Assembly (NCBI RefSeq): GCF_019168305.1
Contig: NZ_JAHTBI010000010.1
Coordinates: 1-64,000 of the forward strand
Source: Pseudomonas aegrilactucae
Lineage (GTDB): Bacteria; Pseudomonadota; Gammaproteobacteria; Pseudomonadales; Pseudomonadaceae
Reading direction: 5' to 3'
DNA length: 64,000 bases
Below are positions 17,393 through 25,469 of the stretch, in pieces; within the stretch, counting starts at the first letter, position 1; each line of letters starts with the position of its first letter. Below the pieces are notes generated by a model, which did not search any database, had not been told where the DNA came from, and worked only from the letters and a program-made list of their open reading frames with translations. A program made the translations under genes and the position numbers.

Positions 17393-18808
17393 ATGGGCGT
17401 TACAAGGCGAAAACTATTGATTGGCGGCGGCGTGCTGGCGGTTGCCGCTGGCGCGGGGATTCTGACTCCCATGCTGACGCGCGAGGGCAGATTGGTCCCC
17501 GGCAAACCGAGGTTCGGCTTTGTGCAAGGCACCGAAGGGCCGCTTGCCAAGCAAGCAGACGTGGTGGTCATCGGTGCGGGTATTCTGGGCCTCATGACCG
17601 CGATCAACCTCACCGAGCGCGGTCTGTCCGTGGTCATCGTTGAAAAGGGTGAGATTGCTGGCGAGCAGTCCTGCCGGTTCTACGGTCAGGTCATGACCTA
17701 CAAGATGCCTGATGCGACCTTCCAGTTGCACCACCTGGCCAAGCAACGGTGGCGCGAGATGAACGCCAAGGTGGGTGTGGATACCAGTTATCGCACCCAG
17801 GGCCGGGTCGAGGTGCCGTTCGATGAAGAGGACCTGGAAAACGTCAGAAAGTGGATCGATGTCAAAACCAGGGAAGCAGGCTCCGACATTCCCTTCAAGA
17901 CACGGATCATCCAGGGTAGCGAACTCGAACAGCGGGTACGCGGTGCGTCGTCACGTTGGACAGTCGCAGGCTTCGAGGAAGACTCTGGCAGCCTGGACGC
18001 CGAGCGCGCCTCGTTTGTCATGGCAGAGTACGCGAAGAAACTGGGTGTGCGGATCTACACCAACTGCGCCGCGAGGGGGTTGGAAACCCAGGCGGGCGCC
18101 ATTTCGGATGTGGTGACGGAGAAGGGTGCCATCAAGACGTCTCGCGTCGTCGTGGCCGGCGGTGCGTGGTCCCGGTTGTTCATGCAGAACCTGGGCGTCG
18201 ATGTGCCGACATTGCCAGCCTATCAGTCGCAGCAGATCATCACCGCGGCCCCCCGTGCGCCTGGTGGCAACGTGGCGTTGCCTGGCAACATCTACTTCCG
18301 CGAGCAGGCCGACGGTACCTACGCCACCTCGCCTCGCGTCGTCGTTGCGCCGGTAGTCAAGGAGTCGTTCACGTACGGCTACAAATACCTGCCGCTGCTG
18401 GCCATCCCTGATTTCCCGGTGCACATCGCGCTCAACGAACAACTGATCAACTCCTTCTTCCAGCCTACCCACTGGAAACTGGATGAGGTTTCGCCGTTCG
18501 AGAAGAACAGGCTGATGACCGCGGCCCCGGACATTCCGGAGCTTGATGCATCCTTTGAGAAGCTGAAGGTCGAGTTCCCTGCCTTCGCAGAGTCGAAGTT
18601 GATCGATCAGTGGAGCGGAGCCATGGCGATCGCCCCGGATGAGAACCCGATCATTTCGCGGGTCAATGAGTATCCTGGCCTGGTCATGAACACCGCGACC
18701 GGCTGGGGCATGACAGAGAGCCCGGTGTCGTCCGAACTGACGGCAGACCTGCTGCTTGGCAAGGCGCCGGTGCTTGATCCAAAGCCGTTCAGCCTTTATC
18801 GGTTTTAA
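17393..18808 (+). CDS. Membrane-bound L-amino acid deaminase (FAD-dependent)
   Basis: A 471-aa DAO-family flavoenzyme closely resembling the L-amino acid deaminases of Proteus (pma/aad type), with matching length and shared blocks such as DTSYRTQGRVE, EEDSGS, FREQADGTYA and the C-terminal PFSLYRF. The N terminus begins with a twin-arginine-like TRRKLL followed by a hydrophobic helix (residues 8-26), the membrane anchor in the family. The FAD motif is GAGILG (61-66). The enzyme oxidises L-amino acids to imino acids, which hydrolyse to 2-keto acids plus ammonia; electrons go to the respiratory chain and no peroxide is made. Which side chains it prefers cannot be told. It is followed 75 bp later by an exported RidA protein, a fitting partner for the imine. 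Confidence 0.92.
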   Translation: MGVTRRKLLIGGGVLAVAAGAGILTPMLTREGRLVPGKPRFGFVQGTEGPLAKQADVVVIGAGILGLMTAINLTERGLSVVIVEKGEIAGEQSCRFYGQVMTYKMPDATFQLHHLAKQRWREMNAKVGVDTSYRTQGRVEVPFDEEDLENVRKWIDVKTREAGSDIPFKTRIIQGSELEQRVRGASSRWTVAGFEEDSGSLDAERASFVMAEYAKKLGVRIYTNCAARGLETQAGAISDVVTEKGAIKTSRVVVAGGAWSRLFMQNLGVDVPTLPAYQSQQIITAAPRAPGGNVALPGNIYFREQADGTYATSPRVVVAPVVKESFTYGYKYLPLLAIPDFPVHIALNEQLINSFFQPTHWKLDEVSPFEKNRLMTAAPDIPELDASFEKLKVEFPAFAESKLIDQWSGAMAIAPDENPIISRVNEYPGLVMNTATGWGMTESPVSSELTADLLLGKAPVLDPKPFSLYRF

Positions 18809-18883
18809 TCACATTGGAATGGCCAGTGCACCTGTCATCTGATGCGTGCAGATACAACTGGCCAGTCATTTAGGGAGATACAT

Positions 18884-19381
18884 ATGAAGTTTGCTTTGAA
18901 GACCGTTGCCGCATTGGCCTTGACCGTTGCCGCTGTCGGCGGCGTTCAGGCACAGGATGTTGTGCGCCACAGTGCGGGTAGTTTCCCGATCTCGTCGGCG
19001 GTGGAGGTGCCTGCCGGCAAAGCGGTGGTCTATCTGAGCGGTAGCGTTCCGGCGGTCACAAATGCCAGTGCAGCCAAGGATTCGCTGGAGTCTTTTGGTG
19101 ATACCAAGGCGCAGACGGTCAGTGTGCTTGAGCAAATCGAGCAACAGTTGAAAGCGCTGGGTCTTGGCCTCAAGGATGTGGTGAAGATGCAGGTGTTCCT
19201 GGTGGGCGGGCCGGAGAACGGCGGCAAGATGGATTTCGATGGCTTCATGGCAGGCTACACCCAGTTCTTCGGACCGGGCGCCAAGCAGCCTAACCTGCCT
19301 GCACGCTCGGCGTTCCAGATTGCCGGGTTGGCGCATCCTGCGTGGCGGGTTGAGATTGAGGTGACTGCGGTTCGTCCTTGA
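18884..19381 (+). CDS. Exported RidA-family enamine/imine deaminase
   Basis: A 165-aa protein with a Sec signal peptide (hydrophobic MKFALKTVAALALTVAAVGG, cleavage predicted after VQA) and one RidA domain. The family arginine is present in LPARSAFQIAGLA near the C terminus. RidA proteins speed hydrolysis of reactive 2-aminoacrylate-type imines to keto acids. Most are cytoplasmic; export is less usual and fits the membrane deaminase directly upstream, whose product is an imino acid. The start at 18884 is chosen for the AGGGAG ribosome site and the signal peptide, over an upstream in-frame ATG at 18842. A 9-bp hairpin follows the stop codon at 19431. Confidence 0.9.
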   Translation: MKFALKTVAALALTVAAVGGVQAQDVVRHSAGSFPISSAVEVPAGKAVVYLSGSVPAVTNASAAKDSLESFGDTKAQTVSVLEQIEQQLKALGLGLKDVVKMQVFLVGGPENGGKMDFDGFMAGYTQFFGPGAKQPNLPARSAFQIAGLAHPAWRVEIEVTAVRP

Positions 19382-19430
19382 GGGGAGGGGATGCAGGCGG
19401 TTGACCGCAGTTGTTCAAGGTGAATAGTAC

Positions 19431-19452
19431 AAGGAGTACGGATGTACTCCTT
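19431..19452 (+). terminator. Hairpin downstream of the deaminase-RidA pair
   Basis: AAGGAGTAC (19431-19439) and GTACTCCTT (19444-19452) form a perfect 9-bp stem with a GGAT loop between two convergent genes. No long T-run follows, so termination efficiency is uncertain. Confidence 0.45.
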
Positions 19453-19478
19453 ACATGAACCCCACGCCGCCTTGCAAC

Positions 19479-20057
19479 TCAAACCTTAATCCGTTTAAGC
19501 CACTGGTTCACGCGCTCGCACTCAAATGCCGCTGGATCAAAAACATCGCCATGCCATTCAACCATCGCGTCATGCTCTGGATGATCGGGGTTGGCCATCA
19601 CCTCCAGAAAGTCCTCGTAACCAGGCCCGCCACCCACGTCTTCCGGCGGGCAAGCATTGGCGCCCTCGATGCAGTACGGCAACTGAGGACAGGCAATAGC
19701 GGGTAGCGTTTTTTCGACCTTGATACTGTGATGCCAGCTGTCACCAAAGTCGTAGAGATAATTGAATGTGCGCTTTCCGCTCAGCGCCTTGATCAGCGTT
19801 TTACGGGCTTCCGGGTTCACCGCCGGCCCCCAGCCATCAGGGTCGGGCATGCCGTAATTCTCACCGGCAATTTCAAACTCATGCAGATGGCTATCACTCC
19901 AGCCCATCACGACCTGGATGACATGGTGCAGTTTGCCCAAGGTAATGTTCTCAGGCACCGCGAACCGACGCCAAATCTTCGGAGTGATCCACTTCAGCTC
20001 AATGTGCAGCAGCAACAAGTCGGGGGCGGGTTTGGGTAAACGGACAGTTTTAACCAT
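19479..20057 (-). CDS. Plasmid pRiA4b ORF-3 family protein
   Basis: A 192-aa soluble protein of the pRiA4b ORF-3 (IS1096 TnpR-like) family. Family features in order: LHIELKWITPKIWRRFAVPE (about residues 17-36), HHVIQVVMGWSDSHLHEFEI, YLYDFGDSWHHSIKVE and the cysteine/glycine motif CPPEDVGGGPGYEDFLEVM. The biochemical function of the family is unknown. The name comes from plasmid and mobile-element passengers, and no transposase lies nearby. It marks the start of an accessory-looking stretch with many single genes. The ATG at 20057 is preceded by GAGG. Confidence 0.9.
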   Translation of the reverse strand: MVKTVRLPKPAPDLLLLHIELKWITPKIWRRFAVPENITLGKLHHVIQVVMGWSDSHLHEFEIAGENYGMPDPDGWGPAVNPEARKTLIKALSGKRTFNYLYDFGDSWHHSIKVEKTLPAIACPQLPYCIEGANACPPEDVGGGPGYEDFLEVMANPDHPEHDAMVEWHGDVFDPAAFECERVNQWLKRIKV

Positions 20058-20544
20058 GGATCAGGCGGCCTCGCAGTGTTCAGTGTGGTTCAAAGATATG
20101 TTCCAGGGCAGCAACGCAGTACCCACCAGGCTATAAATCGCAGCACCGCATGTTACTTGGGATTTTTTCAGCGCGGCAAGTCAGACCGCGAGGACGGGAG
20201 CTGTGACAACTGTGCAGCCGTTAGGGCTTCGCAGGTTTGAGAAACGGGAGATGACAAAATGCCTGAGCTTTGGATGCCATGGATGCTGATTTGCAAGGAG
20301 TACGGGGGTTTGTGGAATCGGCTGCGTAGGTTAGTGGAGACAGACAACACAGTATGAACATATCTTACATAGCATATGATTTAACATAATATACATTATG
20401 CGTACCTATCTATCCGATCACCGTACCCTGTGTAGGTCCGTTCTCAAGCTGCGCAATCATGCTCACGTCATGATCCCGATTGGTCATCGCGTCTGGTTTC
20501 CGATTTAATCCTGCGCTGGATCCCTCAACCCGCGAGGCTTTTGC
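20058..20544. other. 487-bp intergenic stretch with AT-rich promoter-like block
   Basis: A visibly AT-rich block at about 20350-20405 contains several TATAAT-like hexamers and overlapping TTAACATAATATACATTATG dyads, probably promoter DNA for the lipoprotein gene. A 32-codon frame at 20259-20357 with upstream GGGAG is possible but unsupported by any recognised family. Confidence 0.35.
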
Positions 20545-21045
20545 ATGAAGCAATGTATCACCGGGATTGTCAGCTTGTTGCTGCTCGCTGGCTGCGACAT
20601 CTCAATCAACACCAACGCGCCCAATACAAGCACATCAACTGTAACGCTTTCCGACCCGGGCTCTGCGCAACAGCAGCGCCTGGTGGTCGATAAGGCTCTA
20701 GAGTTCTTGCTGTTGCTCGATGCAGGAAGAATCGATATGACCTGGCCGCCGTCGAGTTCAGCGCTCAAGGCGATCATGTCCGAATCTGTCTGGGTAAAAA
20801 CAATCGGCGGCCTGCGTATGGGGCTTGGTGAGTTCAAGCAACGTGAGCGCGCGCAGATCTCTTTCACAAAACAGCTGCCTGATGCTCCTCCTGGCCATTA
20901 CGCTGCGGTCCAGATCCAGTCGACCTTTGCAAACATGACCGTCACCGAGCTCATACTGCTTAGTGAAGAGGATGAACAATGGCGTGTTGCTGGCTATAAC
21001 ATCAGCAAAAGCGTCGAGGTTGCTGCGCAAGTGCGGCTCTTTTAA
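20545..21045 (+). CDS. DUF4019-family lipoprotein
   Basis: A 166-aa predicted lipoprotein. The signal peptide ends in a lipobox LLAGC with the acylated cysteine at residue 17 and an aspartate at +2, which would normally hold it in the inner membrane. After a low-complexity NTS-rich linker, the C-terminal domain (about 45-160) shows the DUF4019 pattern: a helix with FLLLLDAGRIDMTW, a central FKQRERAQISFTKQLPDAPPG, and strands YAAVQIQSTFAN and DEQWRVAGYNI. The function is unknown; the fold belongs to the NTF2/SnoaL-like binding domains. The ATG follows CGCGAGG. The gene stands alone, followed after 91 bp by a long AT-rich inverted repeat. Confidence 0.85.
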   Translation: MKQCITGIVSLLLLAGCDISINTNAPNTSTSTVTLSDPGSAQQQRLVVDKALEFLLLLDAGRIDMTWPPSSSALKAIMSESVWVKTIGGLRMGLGEFKQRERAQISFTKQLPDAPPGHYAAVQIQSTFANMTVTELILLSEEDEQWRVAGYNISKSVEVAAQVRLF

Positions 21046-21427
21046 TCAATAAGATCAAGCGTGCGGCCGCGCGTTGAAATGTAGACGTTGCACCGGGCAG
21101 CGCCCTGCCGCCGGAAAAAATTGATTGATTTTCATATAACTCAACTAAATAGACATTTAGTTGAGTTAAGTGTGTTGTCAAACCTGTCCGTGGTCATGCT
21201 GATCAATCGGCATGTCCTTCCCCTCTTCGTGACCGAGGCTACTCCGTCGTCCAGCACGCATACACCCCACACACCCCGCCCAGTGCACCCAACATCATCA
21301 CACTGCCTGGAAAAACTCTCATCGCTAATCAGGTTCCTTCCCGCGCGCCTTGTGCAGGCACGGTTGCAAACGCGCAAGGCTCGCACGCTTTGGCGTGCCA
21401 CTCAACGCCTTGCGCAACGTCGTATGG
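21046..21427. other. 382-bp intergenic stretch between the lipoprotein and TraX-like genes
   Basis: Contains the 14-bp inverted repeat described separately, then GC-richer DNA without a convincing gene on either strand. Confidence 0.4.
21137..21168. repeat. Perfect 14-bp AT-rich inverted repeat
   Basis: TAACTCAACTAAAT (21137-21150) and ATTTAGTTGAGTTA (21155-21168) are perfect reverse complements separated by AGAC. The base composition (4 GC of 14) is unlike an intrinsic terminator and unlike its surroundings. It could be an operator, a recombination site or the remnant end of an element. Confidence 0.6.
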
Positions 21428-22177
21428 CTACAGCGTCGCTCGCAGTGCCTGCAACAGCGCAAGGTGCAGCGGGTAAAACCAGTACCCCCACTGCCCCACC
21501 GGCCAGACCTTGATCGCAATGGGCGTGCGCAGCAGCCACAGGCCGATCAGTGGCGCGGCGAACGCGCTACCCAGCACGGCCAGTGAGTAGGCATCCACGT
21601 CCATCGCCCTCGCCCACAGGCTGCTGCGGGTATTGATCGCCACGCAGAGTACGGCCGAAAGCACCCAACTCGGTCCCGGCCGTTTGATCGCCAGCAGCAA
21701 CGCCGCCGGCAGCAGGCAACCCAGGAATCCGTACATCAACGGCCCGTCCATCCACGCGGCCAACGCGGCGGCGCCCACGGTCATGCCGGCGCTGAGTACG
21801 CTGCGGTAGTGAAACCCCCAGGCAATCAGCAGGCCCAGCAGCAAGGTGAACATCACGTTGAGCGTGCCAGCCGGGCTCATGGGGCGGTACACCGCCTCGG
21901 AAACGAGCGCGAATACCAGCATGTATGTCAGGTAACGAGCATTGGTGCTGCTGAACAACTGATCCGGTCGCGCACGTGCGACGTTGGCTGCGATCGCCAG
22001 GCAGAACAACGGGAATGCCAGGCGCCCGGGCACGAACAGGCTGTGCATGTATGGCCAGAGCAGGCGCAGATGGTCCAGCAGCATGGTCAACATGGCCAGC
22101 CACTTCACCAGGTCCAGCGCGGCATTGCGCGGGTACGCAGCGTATTCCGGGCGCAATGACGCGGGCTCAACCCTCAT
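21428..22177 (-). CDS. TraX-family integral membrane protein (putative acetyltransferase)
   Basis: A 249-aa polytopic membrane protein with about eight hydrophobic helices. The family signature appears at the N terminus: ALDLVKWLAMLTMLLDHLRL, then GRLAFPLFCLAIAANVAR, and near the C-terminus GYWFYPLHLALLQ. TraX of plasmid F N-acetylates pilin, and chromosomal homologues are acyltransferase-like proteins of unknown substrate. No pilin or transfer gene is seen here, so the target is open. GGAGG before ATG 22177 sets the start. It is divergent from the ATPase-HNH module with a 188-bp gap. Confidence 0.85.
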   Translation of the reverse strand: MRVEPASLRPEYAAYPRNAALDLVKWLAMLTMLLDHLRLLWPYMHSLFVPGRLAFPLFCLAIAANVARARPDQLFSSTNARYLTYMLVFALVSEAVYRPMSPAGTLNVMFTLLLGLLIAWGFHYRSVLSAGMTVGAAALAAWMDGPLMYGFLGCLLPAALLLAIKRPGPSWVLSAVLCVAINTRSSLWARAMDVDAYSLAVLGSAFAAPLIGLWLLRTPIAIKVWPVGQWGYWFYPLHLALLQALRATL

Positions 22178-22365
22178 TCAACCTCCATGGGGCGCGCCAC
22201 GGGAATACCCGGCAGCGCCCGATCGGGTGCGAATCTGGCTTGGAACATCATCGCCATCAGGCTGAATCGATTTTGACTGAACACCCTTACCTCCCTGTGC
22301 TGGGCAAAAAGCAGTGAATTGCCTATTCTTTCACGCTACCTTTTCAACAGCTCAACGGATTGCTC

Positions 22366-24699
22366 ATGCTTGACGAACGCGACCTCGAGGCCAGCGCACT
22401 GATCGAGGCGGTCAACGGTTTGCGCACTTTGTTCAAACGGCTGGCGGATATCGATTTTCAACGCCTTGTGCTCTATACCGCAGCCGCACACTGCGTTGAC
22501 CTGACGCAAGCCAACCATCGTATCGAGGCCTGGCTCAATAGTGACGCCTACACCGATACCCCCAACATTATCGAGATCATCAGTTTCCTGATGGCGCACT
22601 GTGCCATGCCGAAAACCGGCGTGACGCAGTCGTCGCTCAAAGGTACTGGTTTCGGGCAGTTGCAAGCGTTGCTGGCACACGCGTTCAAGCCTTGTAAGGA
22701 AGCTGACAGGCTATATCTGTTCGATGCGCTGTTTTTCCATGCGCTGGCCCGACTGTACAAGGGTAATGCGCGTCATTCAGCGAGTGTAGCGGCCCTGGCC
22801 AACGGGCTGCACCGCACCGGCGAACTGGTCGACATCCATGCCTACAGTGGTCAAGCCTTCGTGCTGGACCAGTCGATGCCGCAGGGAGAGCTGCCCTGTC
22901 TGCTTGACGCATTCACACTGCCCCATCAGGACCTGGTCACGCTCAGGCTGTACCTGTATGACGTAGAGCTCAAGCATGTGGAGGATTTCAAGGATCTGTG
23001 GGATGGGGGGCTGGCACTGATCGATACCCAGTTGCCGGGGATGTTCACGCCGGGCAAAGCGGTGGAGACGTTGCAGGAGGTGCTGCGACGCAGCCCCGTC
23101 AACCAACGCGTACTGGTTGTTCTGGGGCATACCCCGACTATCCCCAGTGCATTGAGGGAAAGGGTGATTGACGGCGAGTGGCTGGAAGCATTGATCGATT
23201 TCACCAGTTTCGACCAGCACGGCAAGCCGATACGGCTGACCGCCTGCCTGTTGAATCGCGATCATGCCAGTTCTGGCCAGGTGCTGTGTATCGATGCCTG
23301 CCTGCTGCAGACGCTTGCGCCGGATACGCCGGCAGCCCAGGCCATGTGGCTGGCGGCGGCAATCATAGATTTGTGGAGCCGTGCCCATCACATCACCCGC
23401 GAGTGCCACGCCAAGGTGACATCAGGCGCTTTCAGGCACTTGTTCGCCCAACGCTTCGGCAAGGCCTACAAGAACGTGGAAGGCCTGTGCAAGGCCGTGC
23501 CGATTGCAGATGCTCTGAGTGAACCGCTGACAGCGGCGCGGCACATGGACACCATTGCCACACTGTCGGGCTTGTCTCTGCTCGACACCCGACCATTGCA
23601 TGACCTGCTGCTGAACGCGTCGGATACGCCACGCTGCATCTATGTGATTGGGGACAATGGCGCAGGCAAAAGCCTGATGCTCAATGCCCTGATCGAACAG
23701 CTAGACGAATGCAAGATCAACTCAGTCGGTATCGCATTCGGTCAGGCGGATCGCTTCCCCGTTGGCAAACCGCGCACGCGCACTCGTTTTCGCTACGAAG
23801 GCAACCGCACGGGTGATCAGAAGGTGTCACCACGACAGTCGGCAGCGCGACTGAACAAGCAACTGCTCAAGATCTACTGTGACGAACATCGCTTGCCTTT
23901 GTTCATGCACGCATTGCAGGGGCTGGATTTCAAACGCAGGCAGTACCTGTTGCCATTTGGCGTGCCGGACGAATTGCTCATGCACATGGGGGACTCTGCC
24001 GGCCAGGTTGCATTGACCGACGACGCCCTGCACAACACAACGTTGCTGGCCGCAAAAGATAGTCACTGGGAATTCAGCCTGCTGCGTGAGGATGCCTCGG
24101 CCGATACCCGCCACATCGTGCGATTCAGCCAGCTGAGTTCGGGCGAGCAACAGATCATTGCCTTGTTCGCCCGCATCGCGGCCACGGCAGAACGTGGTCA
24201 GGTGGTGTTGATCGACGAGCCGGAAATCAGCCTGCACGTCAGGTGGCAGCAAGCGCTGCCCTCGCTACTGGCCTGGACGGGCGAAAAAGTGGGTTGCAGC
24301 TTTGTGGTGGCAACCCACTCCCCTACCCTTGTCGCCAATGCGCAAGGCGACCACAGCCATTGCTTCCTTGCCAAGGGTGGCGCACTGGAGCCTATCCCAG
24401 CCGAGCAGCGACGCTCTGTGGAGACACTGCTGATGGAAGGGTTCCAAACCTACACACCGCACAACCGCGAGGTGCATGAGCGGTGTGCCGCCCTTGTGTC
24501 GCAAGCGATTCGGGCGAGCAATCAGGGTAATGATCAAAGCGTCAGCATGCTCAGTACACTGGGCGAACTGGAGCAGATCATGCTGCACAGCCTCCAGCAC
24601 GACAATGGTCGTTTCAAGCAAGACCTCAACCTTGTGAAGCAGGCCAGGCGTGCCATCCGAGAGGTATTTGCACTTGCAAACGAGCCTGGCCACGCATGA
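22366..24699 (+). CDS. AAA/ABC-type ATPase of a Septu-like module with degenerate HsdM-like N-terminal region
   Basis: A 777-aa protein from ATG 22366 (an in-frame TTG lies at 22360). The C-terminal half is an ABC/SMC-like ATPase: Walker A GDNGAGKS (about residues 429-436), signature LSSGEQQ (590-596), Walker B VVLIDEPE (613-620) and H-loop ATHSP. This set is that of PtuA, OLD and related defence ATPases. The N-terminal part is unusual: VDIHAYSGQAFV, LYLYDVELKHVEDF, LALIDTQLP and VLVVLGHTPTIPSALRERVI follow the order of HsdM-type adenine methyltransferase motifs, but the motif I glycines and the catalytic NPPY/F are lost. A dead methyltransferase fold used for sensing or DNA binding is my inference. 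The gene overlaps the HNH gene by ATGA. Confidence 0.85.
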   Translation: MLDERDLEASALIEAVNGLRTLFKRLADIDFQRLVLYTAAAHCVDLTQANHRIEAWLNSDAYTDTPNIIEIISFLMAHCAMPKTGVTQSSLKGTGFGQLQALLAHAFKPCKEADRLYLFDALFFHALARLYKGNARHSASVAALANGLHRTGELVDIHAYSGQAFVLDQSMPQGELPCLLDAFTLPHQDLVTLRLYLYDVELKHVEDFKDLWDGGLALIDTQLPGMFTPGKAVETLQEVLRRSPVNQRVLVVLGHTPTIPSALRERVIDGEWLEALIDFTSFDQHGKPIRLTACLLNRDHASSGQVLCIDACLLQTLAPDTPAAQAMWLAAAIIDLWSRAHHITRECHAKVTSGAFRHLFAQRFGKAYKNVEGLCKAVPIADALSEPLTAARHMDTIATLSGLSLLDTRPLHDLLLNASDTPRCIYVIGDNGAGKSLMLNALIEQLDECKINSVGIAFGQADRFPVGKPRTRTRFRYEGNRTGDQKVSPRQSAARLNKQLLKIYCDEHRLPLFMHALQGLDFKRRQYLLPFGVPDELLMHMGDSAGQVALTDDALHNTTLLAAKDSHWEFSLLREDASADTRHIVRFSQLSSGEQQIIALFARIAATAERGQVVLIDEPEISLHVRWQQALPSLLAWTGEKVGCSFVVATHSPTLVANAQGDHSHCFLAKGGALEPIPAEQRRSVETLLMEGFQTYTPHNREVHERCAALVSQAIRASNQGNDQSVSMLSTLGELEQIMLHSLQHDNGRFKQDLNLVKQARRAIREVFALANEPGHA

Positions 24700-25469
24700 C
24701 CTACCGCCTTCCCGACCGCCTGACCATGAAGCGCGCGTATCGTCGCTACCTTGAGGGTGCCTATGAGCCCAGGAGCCGCCGCAAGGATGCGTTGCGACTG
24801 CTGATCCACTTGGGGCGTGTGGCACGTGCCGGCGATCGCACGGTATGGCAGCAATTGAGCGACCACCAGGACGGGACCCTGACCGGCGTACTGATCAAGA
24901 AGGCCCTGAGACGCTACCTGTTGACCGAGCAAGGCCATCGCTGTTGCTACTGCCAGCGTTGGTTGATGCATATCGCACACGCCTGCCCGATAGAACACGT
25001 GCTGCCGCGTAGTGCATACCCCCAGTTCACTGTGCAGTTCTGGAACCTGGCGCTGGCCTGTTACGACTGCAACCAGCTAAAGAAGACAGCGGTATGGGGC
25101 AGCCATGCACAAACCCGGCTGGATTACCTGCAGCCTGCCCAGGCGTTGGATTTCTTCCACCCCAGGTACCATCACTTCGATGAGCATGTTCGGTTTTTCA
25201 GAATTGAGACCAATCACGCGTGTTTCACTGCGTTCAGCGGCATAACCGAGCAGGGCAAACACCTGTGCACCGAGCTGCTGTACAAGGTCGCAGGCAAGGA
25301 AACCCTGTGCCGCAGCACCCCCGCCTTGGCTGGCCTGTTTGCTACGCTGGAGGCCTTCCAGGGGCCAGGCGAGGTTTTGCAGCGCCCGGAACTCGATGCG
25401 TTCCGGGCAGAGCTCGATACGGCGATCATTGACCGCCTCAACGACGGTGCTCGCACTCAGATGCTATAG
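24696..25469 (+). CDS. HNH endonuclease, PtuB-like partner of the ATPase
   Basis: A 257-aa HNH-type nuclease. The zinc and catalytic residues are clear: C83-x-x-C86 (CCYCQRW), E100-H101 (CPIEHVLPRS), N117 (WNLALAC), C122-x-x-C125-N126 (CYDCNQLKK). In Septu systems and in some retrons, such an HNH protein pairs with an ATPase that controls it, and the nuclease cleaves DNA or tRNA when phage infection is sensed. The start codon overlaps the ATPase stop (ATGA), so the two are made together. The C terminus is helical with no further recognised domain. It converges on ydiJ, with the last 6 bp of the two genes overlapping. Confidence 0.88.
   Translation: MTYRLPDRLTMKRAYRRYLEGAYEPRSRRKDALRLLIHLGRVARAGDRTVWQQLSDHQDGTLTGVLIKKALRRYLLTEQGHRCCYCQRWLMHIAHACPIEHVLPRSAYPQFTVQFWNLALACYDCNQLKKTAVWGSHAQTRLDYLQPAQALDFFHPRYHHFDEHVRFFRIETNHACFTAFSGITEQGKHLCTELLYKVAGKETLCRSTPALAGLFATLEAFQGPGEVLQRPELDAFRAELDTAIIDRLNDGARTQML

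Noticed and set aside
19479..20057. Insertion sequence suggested by the IS1096 TnpR-like family name
   Set aside because: No transposase, terminal repeats or target duplication are visible; the name is historical.
20259..20357. 32-codon ORF with a fair ribosome site
   Set aside because: No recognised family and overlapping open frames on the other strand; kept only as a remark in the intergenic entry.
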